Of a stretch of 64,000 bases of DNA, positions 17,293-30,005 are shown one piece after another. The stretch's first letter is position 1; every line of letters begins with the position of its first letter. The notes under the pieces are model-generated. The model had not been told where the DNA came from and did no database searches. It saw nothing but the letters and a program-made list of their open reading frames with translations. The stretch is from NCBI RefSeq assembly GCF_003347515.1, contig NZ_QEII01000256.1:62001-126000 (forward strand). The letters are read 5' to 3'. Origin of the DNA: Rhodoferax ferrireducens (GTDB lineage: Bacteria; Pseudomonadota; Gammaproteobacteria; Burkholderiales; Burkholderiaceae_C). Made by a program: the position numbers and the translations under genes.

Positions 17293-18183
17293 TCAGGATG
17301 CAACAACAGCAGCCTTGTCATCCAGCCAGCGCACAGAACCCCGGTAGGCATGCCAGCTGGCGTGTCCCAGCCAGGGTCCGACGATCAACAGCCCTGCGCC
17401 CCAGGGAATGAGCGCCACAAACACCAGCCCAGCCAGCAAGGCGCCCCACAGCAACATCGCGGCCGTATTGCCAAAGACCACCTGCAGGCTGGTAATGGCG
17501 GCCGAAATGGCGTCGGTGTCACGGTCCAGAATCATGGGAATGGACACCACGGCCGTGGCGTAAACCAGGCCGGCAAACACACTGCCGACCACCGCATAAA
17601 CCGCCAGAAACTCCCAATTTTCCGGATTGAAGACAGCCTGGATCACCCCCGTGGTGGAGGGCATGCCGGTGTTGAAGAATACGGCAAACACCACCAGCGA
17701 CGCCCTACCCCACAGCAGTTCAAGAATGATCAGCACCAGCACCAGCAAGCCCATGCTGCGCAAATGCGAATCCCAGCAAGTCAGGGAGGCGCCCAGATCG
17801 GGCGCAATGCCCTGTTCGCGCCGCCGGCTCACCTCATACAAACCCATGGCCAGAAACGGCCCCACCAGCAAACAGCCGGAGGCGATGGACATGACGAATT
17901 CGGGTTTATTGCGAAACACCGCCCCCAGCACCGCAGCCATGGCCCAGAAGCAAATGCCATAAAAGAGGCTGATGCCCTTGGCGGCCATCAGGTCCCGCCA
18001 GCCAAGCATTAGCCAGCGAAACGGGTCACTCAGGCGCAGGTTGATGATTTCTTTCAGCGGCGCCTCCGAGGGCGGCGGAAAGTACGGCGCGGGCTCGGCC
18101 GGGGACACCGACGTTACCGGGGATGCTCTCGAGTGATCGGGATTGCTGCCATTGGTGGCGGTCGAATCGGGGGATAGGTTCAT
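17293..18183 (-). CDS. DUF2189 family membrane protein (BPSS1780-like)
   Basis: 296-residue inner-membrane protein with about six hydrophobic helices after a Pro/Ser-rich N-terminal tail of 45 residues. The block LSDPFRWLMLGWRDLMAAKG and the segment VGPFLAMGLYEVSRRREQG match DUF2189, which is common in proteobacteria and has no assigned function. The gene is single, between the Lys-rich small gene and the metC-like gene, all on the minus strand. Confidence 0.8.
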   Translation of the reverse strand: MNLSPDSTATNGSNPDHSRASPVTSVSPAEPAPYFPPPSEAPLKEIINLRLSDPFRWLMLGWRDLMAAKGISLFYGICFWAMAAVLGAVFRNKPEFVMSIASGCLLVGPFLAMGLYEVSRRREQGIAPDLGASLTCWDSHLRSMGLLVLVLIILELLWGRASLVVFAVFFNTGMPSTTGVIQAVFNPENWEFLAVYAVVGSVFAGLVYATAVVSIPMILDRDTDAISAAITSLQVVFGNTAAMLLWGALLAGLVFVALIPWGAGLLIVGPWLGHASWHAYRGSVRWLDDKAAVVAS

Positions 18184-18236
18184 GAAGTCCAGACTACCGA
18201 AGTCTGGGCCCCATGCCTATTCAGGTAAACACTGAT

Positions 18237-19445
18237 TCAAGTCAAAGAAGTCTGTAGCGCTTGCGATAAATCAATCCGCAAATCCGCTAGGGCTTCCAGA
18301 CCCACCGAAAAGCGCACCAACGTGCCCTGTTTCAAGTGCGCAGGCCAGCCACTGCGAATCGATGCCAATTCATAAGGCACGACAAGGCTCATGGGGCCAC
18401 CCCAGCTGTAACCAACTTTGAACAGCTTGAGCGCGTCGCAAAACGCATCGATCTGGGTTTCGTTGTACTTCGGGTGAAAGATCACACTGAACAGCCCGGC
18501 TGCGCCGCCCGGCCCAGGCTGACACAGATCGCGCCAGTGCGCGTGTCCTGGCGAGTCTGGCAGCGCAGGATGCAAAACCTGCACGAATTCGGGACGGGTT
18601 TGGCACCAGCGAGCCAACTCGCGGGCAGCCTCGTCATGTGTCCGGTAGCGCAGTGCCATCGTCGGCAGCGACCGCAATACGGCTTCGGCGTCGTTGGCAC
18701 CCACGCCAAAGCCCAGGCGCATATGCGTCAACTTGAGCTTCATGTGCAGTGACGCATCCCGGGTGATGACGCTGCCCATGAGGACATCGCCGCCACCGCT
18801 GGGGTACTTGGTCAGGGCATGCACGGAGATATCGACGCCCAACGTGGGACTGACTTGCGGCGTCAGGTCAAACGGCGCAAAGGCCAGTCCGGCACCCCAG
18901 GTGTTGTCCAGCGCGGTGATCACGCCACGGGCCTTGCACAGTCGCACCATCTCGCACAGGTCAGGAAACTCAAGAGTCACCGATCCGGCGGCCTCCAGCC
19001 AAACCAAACGGGTCTGAGGGCCGATCTTGGCCTCCAGATCCTGTGGATTCATCGGGTCATAAAACCGGTGGCTGATACCCCAGGCCTTGAGCTCACCCTC
19101 GGCCAGGGTCTTGTTCGGACCGTAAGCATTGTCCGGCATGAGCACTTCGTCGCCGGTACGCAGCAGCGACAGGGCCACATTGGCGATCGCCGCCAGCCCG
19201 CTGGGAAGCAGCAGACATTGCAGACCACCTTCCAGCGTACACAGACGCTCCTCCAACATGTAGGTGGTGGGTGTGCCATGCAGGCCATAGGTGTAGGCGG
19301 TCTTGTCTTTCCACTCGAAGCTGCGCATGGCAGCAACACTCGGGAAGATGACAGTGGACGCCTTGAACACGCCCGGCTGAGGCGCTGCGAAACCCTCGGG
19401 GGGCGTATAGGGGTGATGAATCAGCGTCGTGGTGGAATCGGCCAT
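18237..19445 (-). CDS. metC: Cystathionine beta-lyase-like PLP enzyme
   Basis: Fold-type I PLP enzyme of the Cys/Met metabolism family; cystathionine beta-lyase forms homocysteine from cystathionine. YGLHGTPTTYMLEERL opens the family core, the cofactor ring-binding Asp is in ALDNTWGAG, and the PLP lysine is in VHALTKYPSGGGDV (about residue 213). GYSWGGPMSL near the C-terminus is typical of MetC. I use the ATG at 19445 (MADSTTTLIHH); the frame is open to 19472, but that would overlap the upstream gene. Methionine gamma-lyase or cystathionine gamma-synthase cannot be wholly excluded. Confidence 0.85.
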   Translation of the reverse strand: MADSTTTLIHHPYTPPEGFAAPQPGVFKASTVIFPSVAAMRSFEWKDKTAYTYGLHGTPTTYMLEERLCTLEGGLQCLLLPSGLAAIANVALSLLRTGDEVLMPDNAYGPNKTLAEGELKAWGISHRFYDPMNPQDLEAKIGPQTRLVWLEAAGSVTLEFPDLCEMVRLCKARGVITALDNTWGAGLAFAPFDLTPQVSPTLGVDISVHALTKYPSGGGDVLMGSVITRDASLHMKLKLTHMRLGFGVGANDAEAVLRSLPTMALRYRTHDEAARELARWCQTRPEFVQVLHPALPDSPGHAHWRDLCQPGPGGAAGLFSVIFHPKYNETQIDAFCDALKLFKVGYSWGGPMSLVVPYELASIRSGWPAHLKQGTLVRFSVGLEALADLRIDLSQALQTSLT

Positions 19446-19459
19446 GGTCAGTTGCGCCC

Positions 19460-19984
19460 TCAAACGCTCCACTTTTGAATCAACTGCTGCGGGCGCAAGG
19501 CGTCGTAGCCCTCAAACGGCTGGTGAATCCAGGGGTTTGTCGGCAAGAATTCCACCGAATAGTCGGGCGTGAACGTCGACAGCGCCTTGGTCCAGATCAC
19601 AGCGCTGCGCAGTTCGGTGATGGGCGCGTAGTTTTCTTTAAGCTGCTTCATCACGGCATTCAGCGTCTTCCCGGAGTCCGCCAGGTCATCCACCAGCAAC
19701 ACTTTGCCGGCAATGTCGCCTTTGGGGGTGGTGATGAAGCGGGCAATGTCCAGGTTGCCCTGTACCGTGCCGGCGTCCGAGCGATAGGAACTGGTCGACA
19801 TGATGGCCAGCGGTTTGTCAAAAACGCGCGACAGGATGTCGCCCGGACGCAGGCCGCCACGCGCCAGACACAAAATGGTGTCGAATTGCCAGTCGGACTG
19901 GTGAATCTTGATGGCCAACTTTTCAATCAGGTTGTGATATTCGTCGTAGCTCACATACAGATGCTTGCCGTCTTCCGTCAACAT
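19460..19984 (-). CDS. Phosphoribosyltransferase family protein
   Basis: Type I phosphoribosyltransferase (174 aa). The PRPP-binding motif VLLVDDLADSGKTL (about residues 93-106) is clear, and ILCLARGGLRPGDILSR is the PPi-loop region of xanthine/hypoxanthine-type enzymes. Likely purine salvage of xanthine or guanine (gpt-like), in agreement with its place 87 bp downstream of purA. CAGGAG lies six bases before the ATG. The metC-like gene follows within 14 bp. Confidence 0.87.
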   Translation of the reverse strand: MLTEDGKHLYVSYDEYHNLIEKLAIKIHQSDWQFDTILCLARGGLRPGDILSRVFDKPLAIMSTSSYRSDAGTVQGNLDIARFITTPKGDIAGKVLLVDDLADSGKTLNAVMKQLKENYAPITELRSAVIWTKALSTFTPDYSVEFLPTNPWIHQPFEGYDALRPQQLIQKWSV

Positions 19985-19998
19985 GGATTTGCTCCTGA

Positions 19999-20045
19999 AT
20001 TAATAGCTATATGCGCATATAGCACGAGGGCTACAGCCTTATTTC
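19999..20045 (+). repeat. TAGC-type dispersed repeat between purA and the phosphoribosyltransferase gene
   Basis: Reads TTAATAGCTATATGCGCATA, then TAGCACGAGGGCTACAGCC. ATATGCGCATAT is a perfect palindrome. It lies in the leader of the phosphoribosyltransferase gene, about 15 bases upstream of its ATG, so it would be in the untranslated mRNA. Confidence 0.8.
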
Positions 20046-20071
20046 ACTTGAATTTTTTGCTGAACGGCCAA

Positions 20072-22608
<2,537 letters not shown>

Positions 22609-22667
22609 GTAAATTTTGGAGGAGCTGTTAAAAACGTGATTTTACCGGGCTTGGACGCCGGAATGAC

Positions 22668-22856
22668 TCACAACAGAAACCAAATCAACAGCGCACCGGC
22701 AAGAATGCTGCACATTCCAAAAAATCGGAGCTGACCGTCATTCAGTTGAAGAATTTGCGCAAACATCCGGCGCCAGCCAGCAGGGGAAACAAATGGGAAA
22801 AGGCCCTCAATCACCAGAACGAGGGCCATGGCCAGCCAGAGGGCGTCGCTGTCCAA
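22668..22856 (-). CDS. yjeT: DUF2065 (YjeT-like) small membrane protein
   Basis: 62-residue protein with two hydrophobic helices (about 7-25 and 45-61) and the family pattern ALVLVIEGLFPFVSPAGWRR...LRFFGMCSILAGALLIW. YjeT lies downstream of hflC in E. coli as well. Function unknown. The start would be TTG at 22856, giving MDSDALWLAMALV; the ATG ten codons later would cut into the first helix. Confidence 0.82.
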   Translation of the reverse strand: MDSDALWLAMALVLVIEGLFPFVSPAGWRRMFAQILQLNDGQLRFFGMCSILAGALLIWFLL

Positions 22857-22872
22857 GTTATATCTTCAAATA

Positions 22873-23772
22873 TTATTTTTTGGCAGGCGCAGGCCCCGCG
22901 CCACCACGAAATGCTTTGAAGAATTCCGAAGAGGATGGGTCGACTACCATGACATCGCTCTTTTTGTTGAAACTGGCCTTGTAAGCATCCAGACTGCGAT
23001 AGAACTGGGCAAATTGAGGGTCCCGGCCAAAGGCTTCCGCGTAAATGCGGGCCGCTTCAGCATCGCCTTCACCCTTGATCTTCTGGGCATCCCGATAGGC
23101 ATTGGCCACAGTCACTTCACGCTGCCGGTCGGCATCGGCACGGATCTTTTCGCCTTCAGCCGCACCGGTTGAGCGCAACTCATTGGCCACGCGCTTGCGC
23201 TCGGCCTCCATGCGTCGATAAACCGATTCGGTGATGGCATCGACATAATCCGCGCGGGTGATCCGCACGTCCACAACGTCGACGCCCCAAGGCTTACTGC
23301 CCTTGACTTTGTCCAGTACCTCTGCCTTGACGCCCGCAGTTATGTCTTCCCGCTTGGTCGCCAAAAGTTCCTTGACCGTGCGCTTGTTGATTTCCTCCTG
23401 AAATGCATTGCGCACCACACGGTTCAGTTGATTGGCGCCGTCCGCCTCATTCAGACCCACGTTACGGATGTACTGGGTGGGATCGGTAATGCGCCAGCGC
23501 ACGTACCAGTCGATCACCATACGTTGTTTTTCAGCTGTCAACATGGGCTCAGTGTCACTGGTCTCCAAAGTTAACAGGCGTTTATCAATATAGGAGACAT
23601 TTTGAAATGGTGGCGGCAATTTGAAGTTCAAACCGGGCTCGGTAATGACCTCTTTGATTTGACCCAAGGCATACACCACGCCAAACTGCCGCTGATCAAC
23701 AACAAACAGCATCGAACTGGCAAGCGCCAGAGCGACCAGAAGGGAAGAAAAAATAAAACCTAGCCTGTTCAT
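22873..23772 (-). CDS. hflC: Protease modulator HflC
   Basis: Inner-membrane SPFH/prohibitin protein that forms a large periplasmic complex with HflK around the FtsH protease and tunes its activity. One N-terminal helix (about residues 5-23), then VDQRQFGVVYALGQIKEV and the SPFH core, then RRMEAERKRVANELRSTGAAEGEKIRADADRQ, the long helical section. GGAG lies before the ATG. It directly follows hflK (9 bp), a universal pair. Confidence 0.96.
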   Translation of the reverse strand: MNRLGFIFSSLLVALALASSMLFVVDQRQFGVVYALGQIKEVITEPGLNFKLPPPFQNVSYIDKRLLTLETSDTEPMLTAEKQRMVIDWYVRWRITDPTQYIRNVGLNEADGANQLNRVVRNAFQEEINKRTVKELLATKREDITAGVKAEVLDKVKGSKPWGVDVVDVRITRADYVDAITESVYRRMEAERKRVANELRSTGAAEGEKIRADADRQREVTVANAYRDAQKIKGEGDAEAARIYAEAFGRDPQFAQFYRSLDAYKASFNKKSDVMVVDPSSSEFFKAFRGGAGPAPAKK

Positions 23773-23781
23773 TCTGGGCTC

Positions 23782-25170
23782 CTAGCGTGTGTCGCGATCA
23801 CGGGCACGAGAGTTGTCCCGTGCACGTAAATCAGGTGTGGCGGTGCCGGGCGTGTTCGACGGCACGGCTGGTGCTGTCGATGCAGCGGCATCTGCACCCT
23901 GCCCAGTCATCTGCATAATCTTATCCAGCGGGAGATAAAGCAGGTTTGAGCCCTGTTTGGAATCAACCATCACCTTCGTGACATTGCTGTAGATCTGCTG
24001 CATCGAATCAAGATACATGCGGTCACGCGTCACCTGAGGTGCCTTCTGATATTCAGCCAACACCGATTTGAATCGTTGCGCATCGCCTTGCGCCTGCGCC
24101 ACAATTCTTGCTTTGTACGCATCCGCTTCTTCTTTCAGCCGCGATGCAGAACCGACAGCGCGCGGCACCACGTCATTGGCGTAGGCTTGTCCCTCATTTT
24201 TGGCACGCTCGCGCTCCTGGCCAGCCTTGAGCACATCGTCAAAAGCTGCCTGTACCTGCTCTGGCGGACGCACGCCGCCTTGCTGCAAGTTAATGCCGAC
24301 CACATCGATGCCTACTTTGTATTGATCCAGGACCTTTTGCATGATGGCCCGAACCCGAGGCGCTATCTGATCACGTTCTTCAGACAAGGCGCCATCCATG
24401 CGCATCTTGCCAACCACTTCACGCACGGCGGTTTCCGCAGCCTGAACCACGGCTTCTGCGGGACTCTTGCTTTCAAAAAGATAAGCCCGAGCGTCATTGA
24501 GCCGGTACTGAACAGCAAACTTGATCTCGACAATATTTTCATCTTCGGTCAACATCGCTGACTCGCGCAGGCCCGTCGCCTTGACAACAGTATCTCGCCC
24601 CACATCGACTGAACGAATCTGGGTCACAAAGATCAGTTCATGTCGTTGAATGGGATAAGGCAGGCGCCAGTTAAAACCGGCACCCACCGACGATTTGTAT
24701 TTCCCGAACTGAGTGATGACTGCCTGCTGGCCTTCTTGAACGATGAAAAACCCCGTTCCCAGCCAGATCAGCAGGACAACGCCGGCAATCAGGCCGGCGC
24801 CAATACCGGCGCTTTTCATGTCAGGCTGAAAACCACCACCAGAACCATCACCCCCGCCTGAACCACCCCCGGGAATGCCGCGACCAGCATTTTTTACCCC
24901 CCCAAACAAGCCTCCGAGTTTGCGGTTGAAGTCACGCCACAATTCATCGAGATCGGGAGGGCCTTGGTTCGGCCCCCGCTTCTGGCCCCGTTCGTTTCCA
25001 CCCTTCGGTGGCGTAGTTTGCCCATTGGCATCCGAAGGATTAGGCTCTGACTTGTCTCCCTCGGCCGGCTTGTCATCGTTGCGGCCCCACCTTGGATCAT
25101 TCAGGTTGAACATTCCCCTGATCCGCTCTGGCATATAAGCCCAGCGAAAGGCGCGTAAATGAAGTTTCAT
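23782..25170 (-). CDS. hflK: Protease modulator HflK
   Basis: Partner of HflC in the FtsH-associated complex. The N-terminal 110 residues are Gly/Pro/Asp-rich and end in a transmembrane helix (about 125-147). The SPFH domain begins at FFIVQEGQQAVITQFGKY. The C-terminal tail is rich in Ala, Arg and Asp. The ATG at 25170 has the purine-rich GAGAAGAAGAG before it; an ATG at 25113 (MFNLNDPRWGR) matches the usual family start and is the main alternative. It lies between hflX and hflC. Confidence 0.94.
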   Translation of the reverse strand: MKLHLRAFRWAYMPERIRGMFNLNDPRWGRNDDKPAEGDKSEPNPSDANGQTTPPKGGNERGQKRGPNQGPPDLDELWRDFNRKLGGLFGGVKNAGRGIPGGGSGGGDGSGGGFQPDMKSAGIGAGLIAGVVLLIWLGTGFFIVQEGQQAVITQFGKYKSSVGAGFNWRLPYPIQRHELIFVTQIRSVDVGRDTVVKATGLRESAMLTEDENIVEIKFAVQYRLNDARAYLFESKSPAEAVVQAAETAVREVVGKMRMDGALSEERDQIAPRVRAIMQKVLDQYKVGIDVVGINLQQGGVRPPEQVQAAFDDVLKAGQERERAKNEGQAYANDVVPRAVGSASRLKEEADAYKARIVAQAQGDAQRFKSVLAEYQKAPQVTRDRMYLDSMQQIYSNVTKVMVDSKQGSNLLYLPLDKIMQMTGQGADAAASTAPAVPSNTPGTATPDLRARDNSRARDRDTR

Positions 25171-25209
25171 CTCTTCTTCTCTTGTGAATCGTTACGGGAT
25201 TGTGCCCAA

Positions 25210-26403
25210 TCAGGAGGCAGCCTCACGGCTTTCAGGGAAATACTCCCCATCCTGTGCTGGCAAGGCGCCTCCACTCACCATGCGAGCCAACTGCTGTCGA
25301 AGCGCCTGAAGACCCTCGCCATTTTTTGCACTAAGGAATATCCGAGGTGTTTGAACCCCATCCAGATCAAAAGTATCTTCCAGCTGCCTGGGCCGACGTT
25401 CGGCGTCAAGGACATCCAGCTTGTTAAACACCAATACTTGAGGGATGTCAGCGGCACCAATCTCGCCCAACACGCGCTGAACTTCAGCAATCTGTTCCGG
25501 GAAATTGGGACTGGCTGCATCCACGACATGCAACAACAGGTCAGCATCCACCGCTTCCTGAAGGGTTGCCTGAAAGGCATCAATCAGTCCATGCGGTAAA
25601 TCACGAATAAACCCGACCGTGTCAGACAGCGACACCGAGCGCCCCGCCTCGCCCAGATAAAGCTGGCGGGTTGTGGTGTCAAGGGTCGCAAACAACTGGT
25701 CTGCCGCATAGGCGCGAGCCTTGACCAACGCATTGAATAGCGTGGACTTGCCCGCATTGGTATAGCCGACCAGGGAAATATTGAACGCATCGCGTCGCTC
25801 GCGCTGACGTCGCTGCGTCTGCCGCTGCCGCTTGACTTTCACCAAACGCTCTTTGATCTTTTTGATATTGTCGCCAATCATCCGGCGATCGAGCTCAATC
25901 TGGGATTCGCCGGGACCACCACGCATGCCAATGCCGCCGCTCTGACGCTCCAGGTGAGACCATCGACGGACCAGGCGTGTGCTCAGGTACTGCATTCGTG
26001 CGAGTTCGACCTGCAGCTTGCCTTCGTGACTACGCGCTCGTTGAGCGAAGATTTCCAGAATCAAAAGCGTGCGGTCATTGACCGGCATCTCAAGATGTCG
26101 CTCGAGATTGCGTTGCTGCGCAGGACTCAGACTTTGATCAAAAAGTACCTCAACAGCGCCCAACTGAGCGGCCAACGATTTGATTTCGTCGGCTTTTCCG
26201 CTCCCCACAAATAAGGCGGCGTCGGGCGCTTTTCGTTTACAGGTTATCCTGGCAACTGGATTCAACCCCGCCGTCTGCGCCAGCAAGCCCAACTCTTCGA
26301 GCTGCCCATCGAAATTCGGCAATCCAAAATCAACGCCAACCAGTATGGTTGGGGCAGATTGGCGATCAGGCGGCTGCAGGTTCGTCACCCTCACCGGTTG
26401 CAA
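25210..26403 (-). CDS. hflX: GTPase HflX
   Basis: Ribosome-splitting GTPase. The N-terminal glycine-rich domain has [13 protein letters not shown] and [23 protein letters not shown]; the G domain has [22 protein letters not shown] and VFNKLD. Length (about 397 aa) is normal. The start is uncertain: the frame opens with TTG at 26403 and has GTG codons at 26394 and 26388, all inside the 3' end of hfq, so the two genes overlap by about 25-38 bp. The hfq-hflX-hflK-hflC order is conserved widely. Confidence 0.94.
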   Translation of the reverse strand: MQPVRVTNLQPPDRQSAPTILVGVDFGLPNFDGQLEELGLLAQTAGLNPVARITCKRKAPDAALFVGSGKADEIKSLAAQLGAVEVLFDQSLSPAQQRNLERHLEMPVNDRTLLILEIFAQRARSHEGKLQVELARMQYLSTRLVRRWSHLERQSGGIGMRGGPGESQIELDRRMIGDNIKKIKERLVKVKRQRQTQRRQRERRDAFNISLVGYTNAGKSTLFNALVKARAYAADQLFATLDTTTRQLYLGEAGRSVSLSDTVGFIRDLPHGLIDAFQATLQEAVDADLLLHVVDAASPNFPEQIAEVQRVLGEIGAADIPQVLVFNKLDVLDAERRPRQLEDTFDLDGVQTPRIFLSAKNGEGLQALRQQLARMVSGGALPAQDGEYFPESREAAS

Positions 26404-26614
26404 AATTTACTGCGCGCCCTGGCACGATGGTCGAGATGGCGTGCTTATAGACCATCTGGGTGACCGTGTTGCGAAGCAACACCACATACTGGTCAAACGA
26501 TTCGATCTGACCTTGCAACTTGATCCCGTTGACTAAATAGATCGAGACCGGCACATGCTCCCGACGCAAGGCGTTGAGGAAGGGATCTTGAAGTAACTGG
26601 CCTTTATTGCTCAC
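26366..26614 (-). CDS. hfq: RNA chaperone Hfq
   Basis: Hexameric Sm-like protein that pairs small RNAs with mRNAs. Sm1 carries [29 protein letters not shown], the distal and proximal RNA-binding residues Q8, F42 and YKHAIST being visible. Length 82 is typical of betaproteobacteria with a short acidic tail. The start is GTG at 26614 with CGGAGA eight bases upstream. The 150-bp gap to der is long enough for its own promoter. Confidence 0.97.
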   Translation of the reverse strand: MSNKGQLLQDPFLNALRREHVPVSIYLVNGIKLQGQIESFDQYVVLLRNTVTQMVYKHAISTIVPGRAVNFATGEGDEPAAA

Positions 26615-26764
26615 GATATTCTCCGTGTTCTAAGAAAATTAAGAAGGAATGACGATACCACAGCAATGTGCGGTCTAAAGCCGCACGCCCCCAAACCCAC
26701 AATAAAGTTGACGGCACTCGCGCTGGCGCTAATCAGCTAAGGCAGCGATCTGGCTCACAAACCC

Positions 26765-28108
26765 TTAGACGGCGGCTTTGTCAGCATAAGGATTAGTCGA
26801 GGTTTTGAACTCGATTCGCATCGGCGTGCCAACCAAGTCAAATTCTTTGCGGAAACGCCCTTCCAGAAAGCGCTTATAAGCGTCTGTAACGTGTTCAAGC
26901 GAATTGCCGTGAATAATAATAACGGGCGGATTCATGCCGCCCTGATGGGCATAACGCAACTTCGGCCGGTACATACCCAAACGCTTGGGGCTCTGAAACT
27001 GTACGGCCTCCAGCAACAAACGTGTCAAGACGGGTGTCGACATCTTGCAATTAGCGGCCTTGTACGCTTGCGCAATGGACGCCCAAAGCGGCCCCAGACC
27101 CTGCCTTTTTGTCGCAGAGATCAAATGCATGGTCGCGAACTTCAGAAATGGCAAACGGGTTTCAATGGAGCGCTTGACGAGTTCCCGCTGGTACTCATCC
27201 ACGGCATCCCATTTATTAACCGCAAGCACGACGGCACGACCGTTTTCAAGAATGTAGCCCGCAATATGGGCGTCCTGATCGGTAACCCCTTGTGTTGCAT
27301 CAATCAGCAACAATACGACATTGGATGATTCAATGGCCTGCAAGGTCTTGACCACCGAGAATTTTTCGATTGCCTCAAAGACTTTACCTTTGCGACGCAG
27401 GCCTGCGGTATCAACCAGCTCGAATTTTTGACCGTTACGCTCAAACGGCACGGAAATCGCGTCCCGAGTCGTCCCCGGCAAATCAAAGGCTACCAATCGC
27501 TCTTCACCTAGCCAAGTGTTGATAAGCGTGGATTTTCCAACATTGGGGCGACCAGCAACGGCCAGTTTGATGACGCCAGGCTCTCGCTGATCTTCGGCCT
27601 CGTCAGGCTCCGCCAAATGAAGCGGCGCAAGTGCCAGTTCGACCAGAGAATGAATACCCTGACCGTGCGCGGCGGAAATCGCATGAACCTCACCGAGACC
27701 AAGTTCAAAGAATTCAACCAACTGCGCACCCGCAAGCATGCCTTCGGCCTTGTTGGCTGCCAACACACAGGGCTTGCCGAGACGGCGAAGGTATTTGGCG
27801 ATTTCGTGATCCTGTGCAGAAATGCCTTCCCGCGCATCAACGACAAATACCACGACATCTGCTTCCGCCACAGCCTGACGAGTCTGTTTGGCCATTTCCT
27901 TGAAAATACCGCTGGCGGCATCTGGCTCGAATCCACCCGTGTCAATGACAATGAACTCGTGTTTGCCTAGCTTGCCATTACCATAGTGACGATCACGGGT
28001 CAGCCCGGCGAAATCAGCCACGATCGCGTCACGAGACTTGGTCAGCCGATTGAATAGCGTCGATTTGCCCACATTGGGACGACCGACAAGGGCCAAAACA
28101 GGTTTCAT
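26765..28108 (-). CDS. der: Ribosome-associated GTPase Der (EngA)
   Basis: Tandem-GTPase protein for 50S subunit assembly. Two G domains are seen, [14 protein letters not shown] at residues 8-21 and [16 protein letters not shown] near residue 191, each with DTGG/DTAG and NK(A/W)(E/D) motifs, followed by the C-terminal KH-like domain ([17 protein letters not shown]). Length 447 is normal. It lies 17 bp downstream of bamB, an arrangement also found in E. coli. Confidence 0.96.
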   Translation of the reverse strand: MKPVLALVGRPNVGKSTLFNRLTKSRDAIVADFAGLTRDRHYGNGKLGKHEFIVIDTGGFEPDAASGIFKEMAKQTRQAVAEADVVVFVVDAREGISAQDHEIAKYLRRLGKPCVLAANKAEGMLAGAQLVEFFELGLGEVHAISAAHGQGIHSLVELALAPLHLAEPDEAEDQREPGVIKLAVAGRPNVGKSTLINTWLGEERLVAFDLPGTTRDAISVPFERNGQKFELVDTAGLRRKGKVFEAIEKFSVVKTLQAIESSNVVLLLIDATQGVTDQDAHIAGYILENGRAVVLAVNKWDAVDEYQRELVKRSIETRLPFLKFATMHLISATKRQGLGPLWASIAQAYKAANCKMSTPVLTRLLLEAVQFQSPKRLGMYRPKLRYAHQGGMNPPVIIIHGNSLEHVTDAYKRFLEGRFRKEFDLVGTPMRIEFKTSTNPYADKAAV

Positions 28109-28125
28109 GAAATTACGTCCAACAC

Positions 28126-29274
28126 TTACTCAGGCTTGAAGCCAAAAACACCACCGCTGCGGGTGACAACGACCAGCGTTCCACCAGCCAAAACAGGCGC
28201 AGCGACAATCGCCGAACCATCGGTAGATACTCTCGTGAGCGCAGATCCGTCTTCACGCGACAACAAATGAACGAGACCCGTGTCATCTCCCACGGCCAAT
28301 GACCGTCCCACGACCAGCGGGGCGGTCAGTTTGCGGTACCGCAGACGCTCAGACACCCAGGCACGCTCCCCATCCACCCGTTTCCAGGCTACGAGTTTGC
28401 CATCACCTTCGGCGCCATATACATACTTGTCATCACCATGCACGCCGACATAACCGATTGCCGGCTTGGTCCAAAGCAAGGTACCACGTGCCGCGTCAAC
28501 GCAGCCAACAGCGGCCTGAAATGCACGTGCACACACGACATCGCCATCGCGGCTGACACGTCCGACCAAGTCAACCAGGCGTTCAATATCGTTAGTGCCG
28601 CGCGGTGACGCAATAGGTGACTCCCAACGAATAGAGCCATTTGAGGGATTGATACCAACGAGACGACCGACCAAGCCCACCACCAAAGTATCACCAACGG
28701 CCAACAAAACACCCGCTTGGCGAAGCACCAAAGACTCACCTGGACGCTGCTGCGTCCAGAGTTTGCGCCCTGACTGTGCATCGAATGCCGTTACGGAACG
28801 ATCGGCGGCGAGCAAAAAGACACGCCCGCCAGCAACCAGGGGCGCCGTAAATCCTTGCGCCGGTATTTTTTGACGCCACGTCTCGCGCCCAGCCTCCAGA
28901 ACAACCAATTCGTTGCCTCGAGTGACCACCGCCGCAAAGCGACCATCGCTACCAACCCCGGCAGCGATCTGCGCACCGACATTGGTACGCCATAGCTCCG
29001 CACCGGTCCGAGTATCAAACGCCCCAACCAAGCCGTCGGAACTGGCAACTGCCACTGTATTGCCGTTTACTTTGACATCAAGTGGAAAGTCGACCAGACC
29101 TAGCTTCAACTGCCATGCCAAACCAACGCCCAGCAGACCGGCATTGGGGGGCAACTCGGCAGGCTTAAGCTTCTCAGGCCCACTTGAACAGCCAGACAGG
29201 AAACCTGCGACACCAAGTAGCAAGGCCATCAGGGCGACCCTGTTGGCTGCCGTCAATAGAAAATCAAGCTTCAC
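28126..29274 (-). CDS. bamB: Outer membrane assembly lipoprotein BamB
   Basis: Periplasmic eight-bladed beta-propeller of the BAM complex, which inserts outer-membrane proteins. A signal peptide ends in the lipobox FLSGC (Cys29). PQQ-like blades are seen as repeats such as [33 protein letters not shown] and [16 protein letters not shown]. The start is GTG overlapping the yfgM stop by four bases (GTGA), so the pair is coupled. Confidence 0.95.
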   Translation of the reverse strand: MKLDFLLTAANRVALMALLLGVAGFLSGCSSGPEKLKPAELPPNAGLLGVGLAWQLKLGLVDFPLDVKVNGNTVAVASSDGLVGAFDTRTGAELWRTNVGAQIAAGVGSDGRFAAVVTRGNELVVLEAGRETWRQKIPAQGFTAPLVAGGRVFLLAADRSVTAFDAQSGRKLWTQQRPGESLVLRQAGVLLAVGDTLVVGLVGRLVGINPSNGSIRWESPIASPRGTNDIERLVDLVGRVSRDGDVVCARAFQAAVGCVDAARGTLLWTKPAIGYVGVHGDDKYVYGAEGDGKLVAWKRVDGERAWVSERLRYRKLTAPLVVGRSLAVGDDTGLVHLLSREDGSALTRVSTDGSAIVAAPVLAGGTLVVVTRSGGVFGFKPE

Positions 29275-29993
29275 TTTTTCCCTTCCGACGCCGCAGGCAC
29301 TACGTCAACATTCTTTGCCACAGCAACGTCACTGGGGGTGTTGCCCCCACGCTGGGCAGCCACACCCAGTGCGTTCAACTTAACTTCCACCAAACGCCGA
29401 TAGTCAGTGCGCTCGTCAAAACTCTTGAAAGCTCTTTCATACTCCGCAAGCGCTTCTTTCTTCTTACCCTGCAACAACAATATATCGCCTTTGCGGTCCG
29501 CGACCAGCGCATCAAAGTTGGCGGGAAATGCGCCACTTAATTGTTTCAAGGCCTCATCAAAAGCCTTGGACTCTGTCAATATCCCGGCGAGACGCAGCTT
29601 AGCAAGCGCCTGGTAGCCCGGATCAGATGACTTATCGGCAACCCAGTCCAAAGCAGCCTTGGCAGCGTCAATATTACCGACACTGTAGTACTGCTTTGCT
29701 ACCAGGAGCCCAGCCTGTTGCGCATACGTAGTTGATGCAAAGCGGTCCTTCATGTCTGCAAAAACCCGGTCAATTTTTGCAGTGTCTGCCGACTTCACCA
29801 CACGCTCAACTTCGTCATACATGGCAGCCGCCTGCGTTGCCTGACTGCGTTGGTAATACTGGTAGAAATTCCAGCTCGCGAATGCACCCAACACCGCAAT
29901 CAAAGACCAAGTGATGAGATTGCCGTATTGTTTCCAAAAATGTTTGAGCTGGTCGAGTTGCTCTTGTTCTTCTAGATCTAAATGATTTGCCAT
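29271..29993 (-). CDS. yfgM: YfgM-like tetratricopeptide membrane protein
   Basis: 240-residue inner-membrane protein with a short cytoplasmic N-terminus (LEEQEQLDQLKHFWKQYGN), one helix (about residues 27-43, WSLIAVLGAFASWNFYQYY) and a periplasmic TPR domain. E. coli YfgM is an ancillary SecYEG subunit linked to PpiD and periplasmic chaperones. Location between hisS and bamB is the same as in E. coli. Confidence 0.9.
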   Translation of the reverse strand: MANHLDLEEQEQLDQLKHFWKQYGNLITWSLIAVLGAFASWNFYQYYQRSQATQAAAMYDEVERVVKSADTAKIDRVFADMKDRFASTTYAQQAGLLVAKQYYSVGNIDAAKAALDWVADKSSDPGYQALAKLRLAGILTESKAFDEALKQLSGAFPANFDALVADRKGDILLLQGKKKEALAEYERAFKSFDERTDYRRLVEVKLNALGVAAQRGGNTPSDVAVAKNVDVVPAASEGKK

Positions 29994-30005
29994 GAGAATG
30001 TGTAA

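Noticed and set aside
26668..26686. Hairpin GTGCGG-TCTAAAG-CCGCAC between der and hfq
   Set aside because: No T tract on either side and no clear regulatory context; not listed as a terminator.
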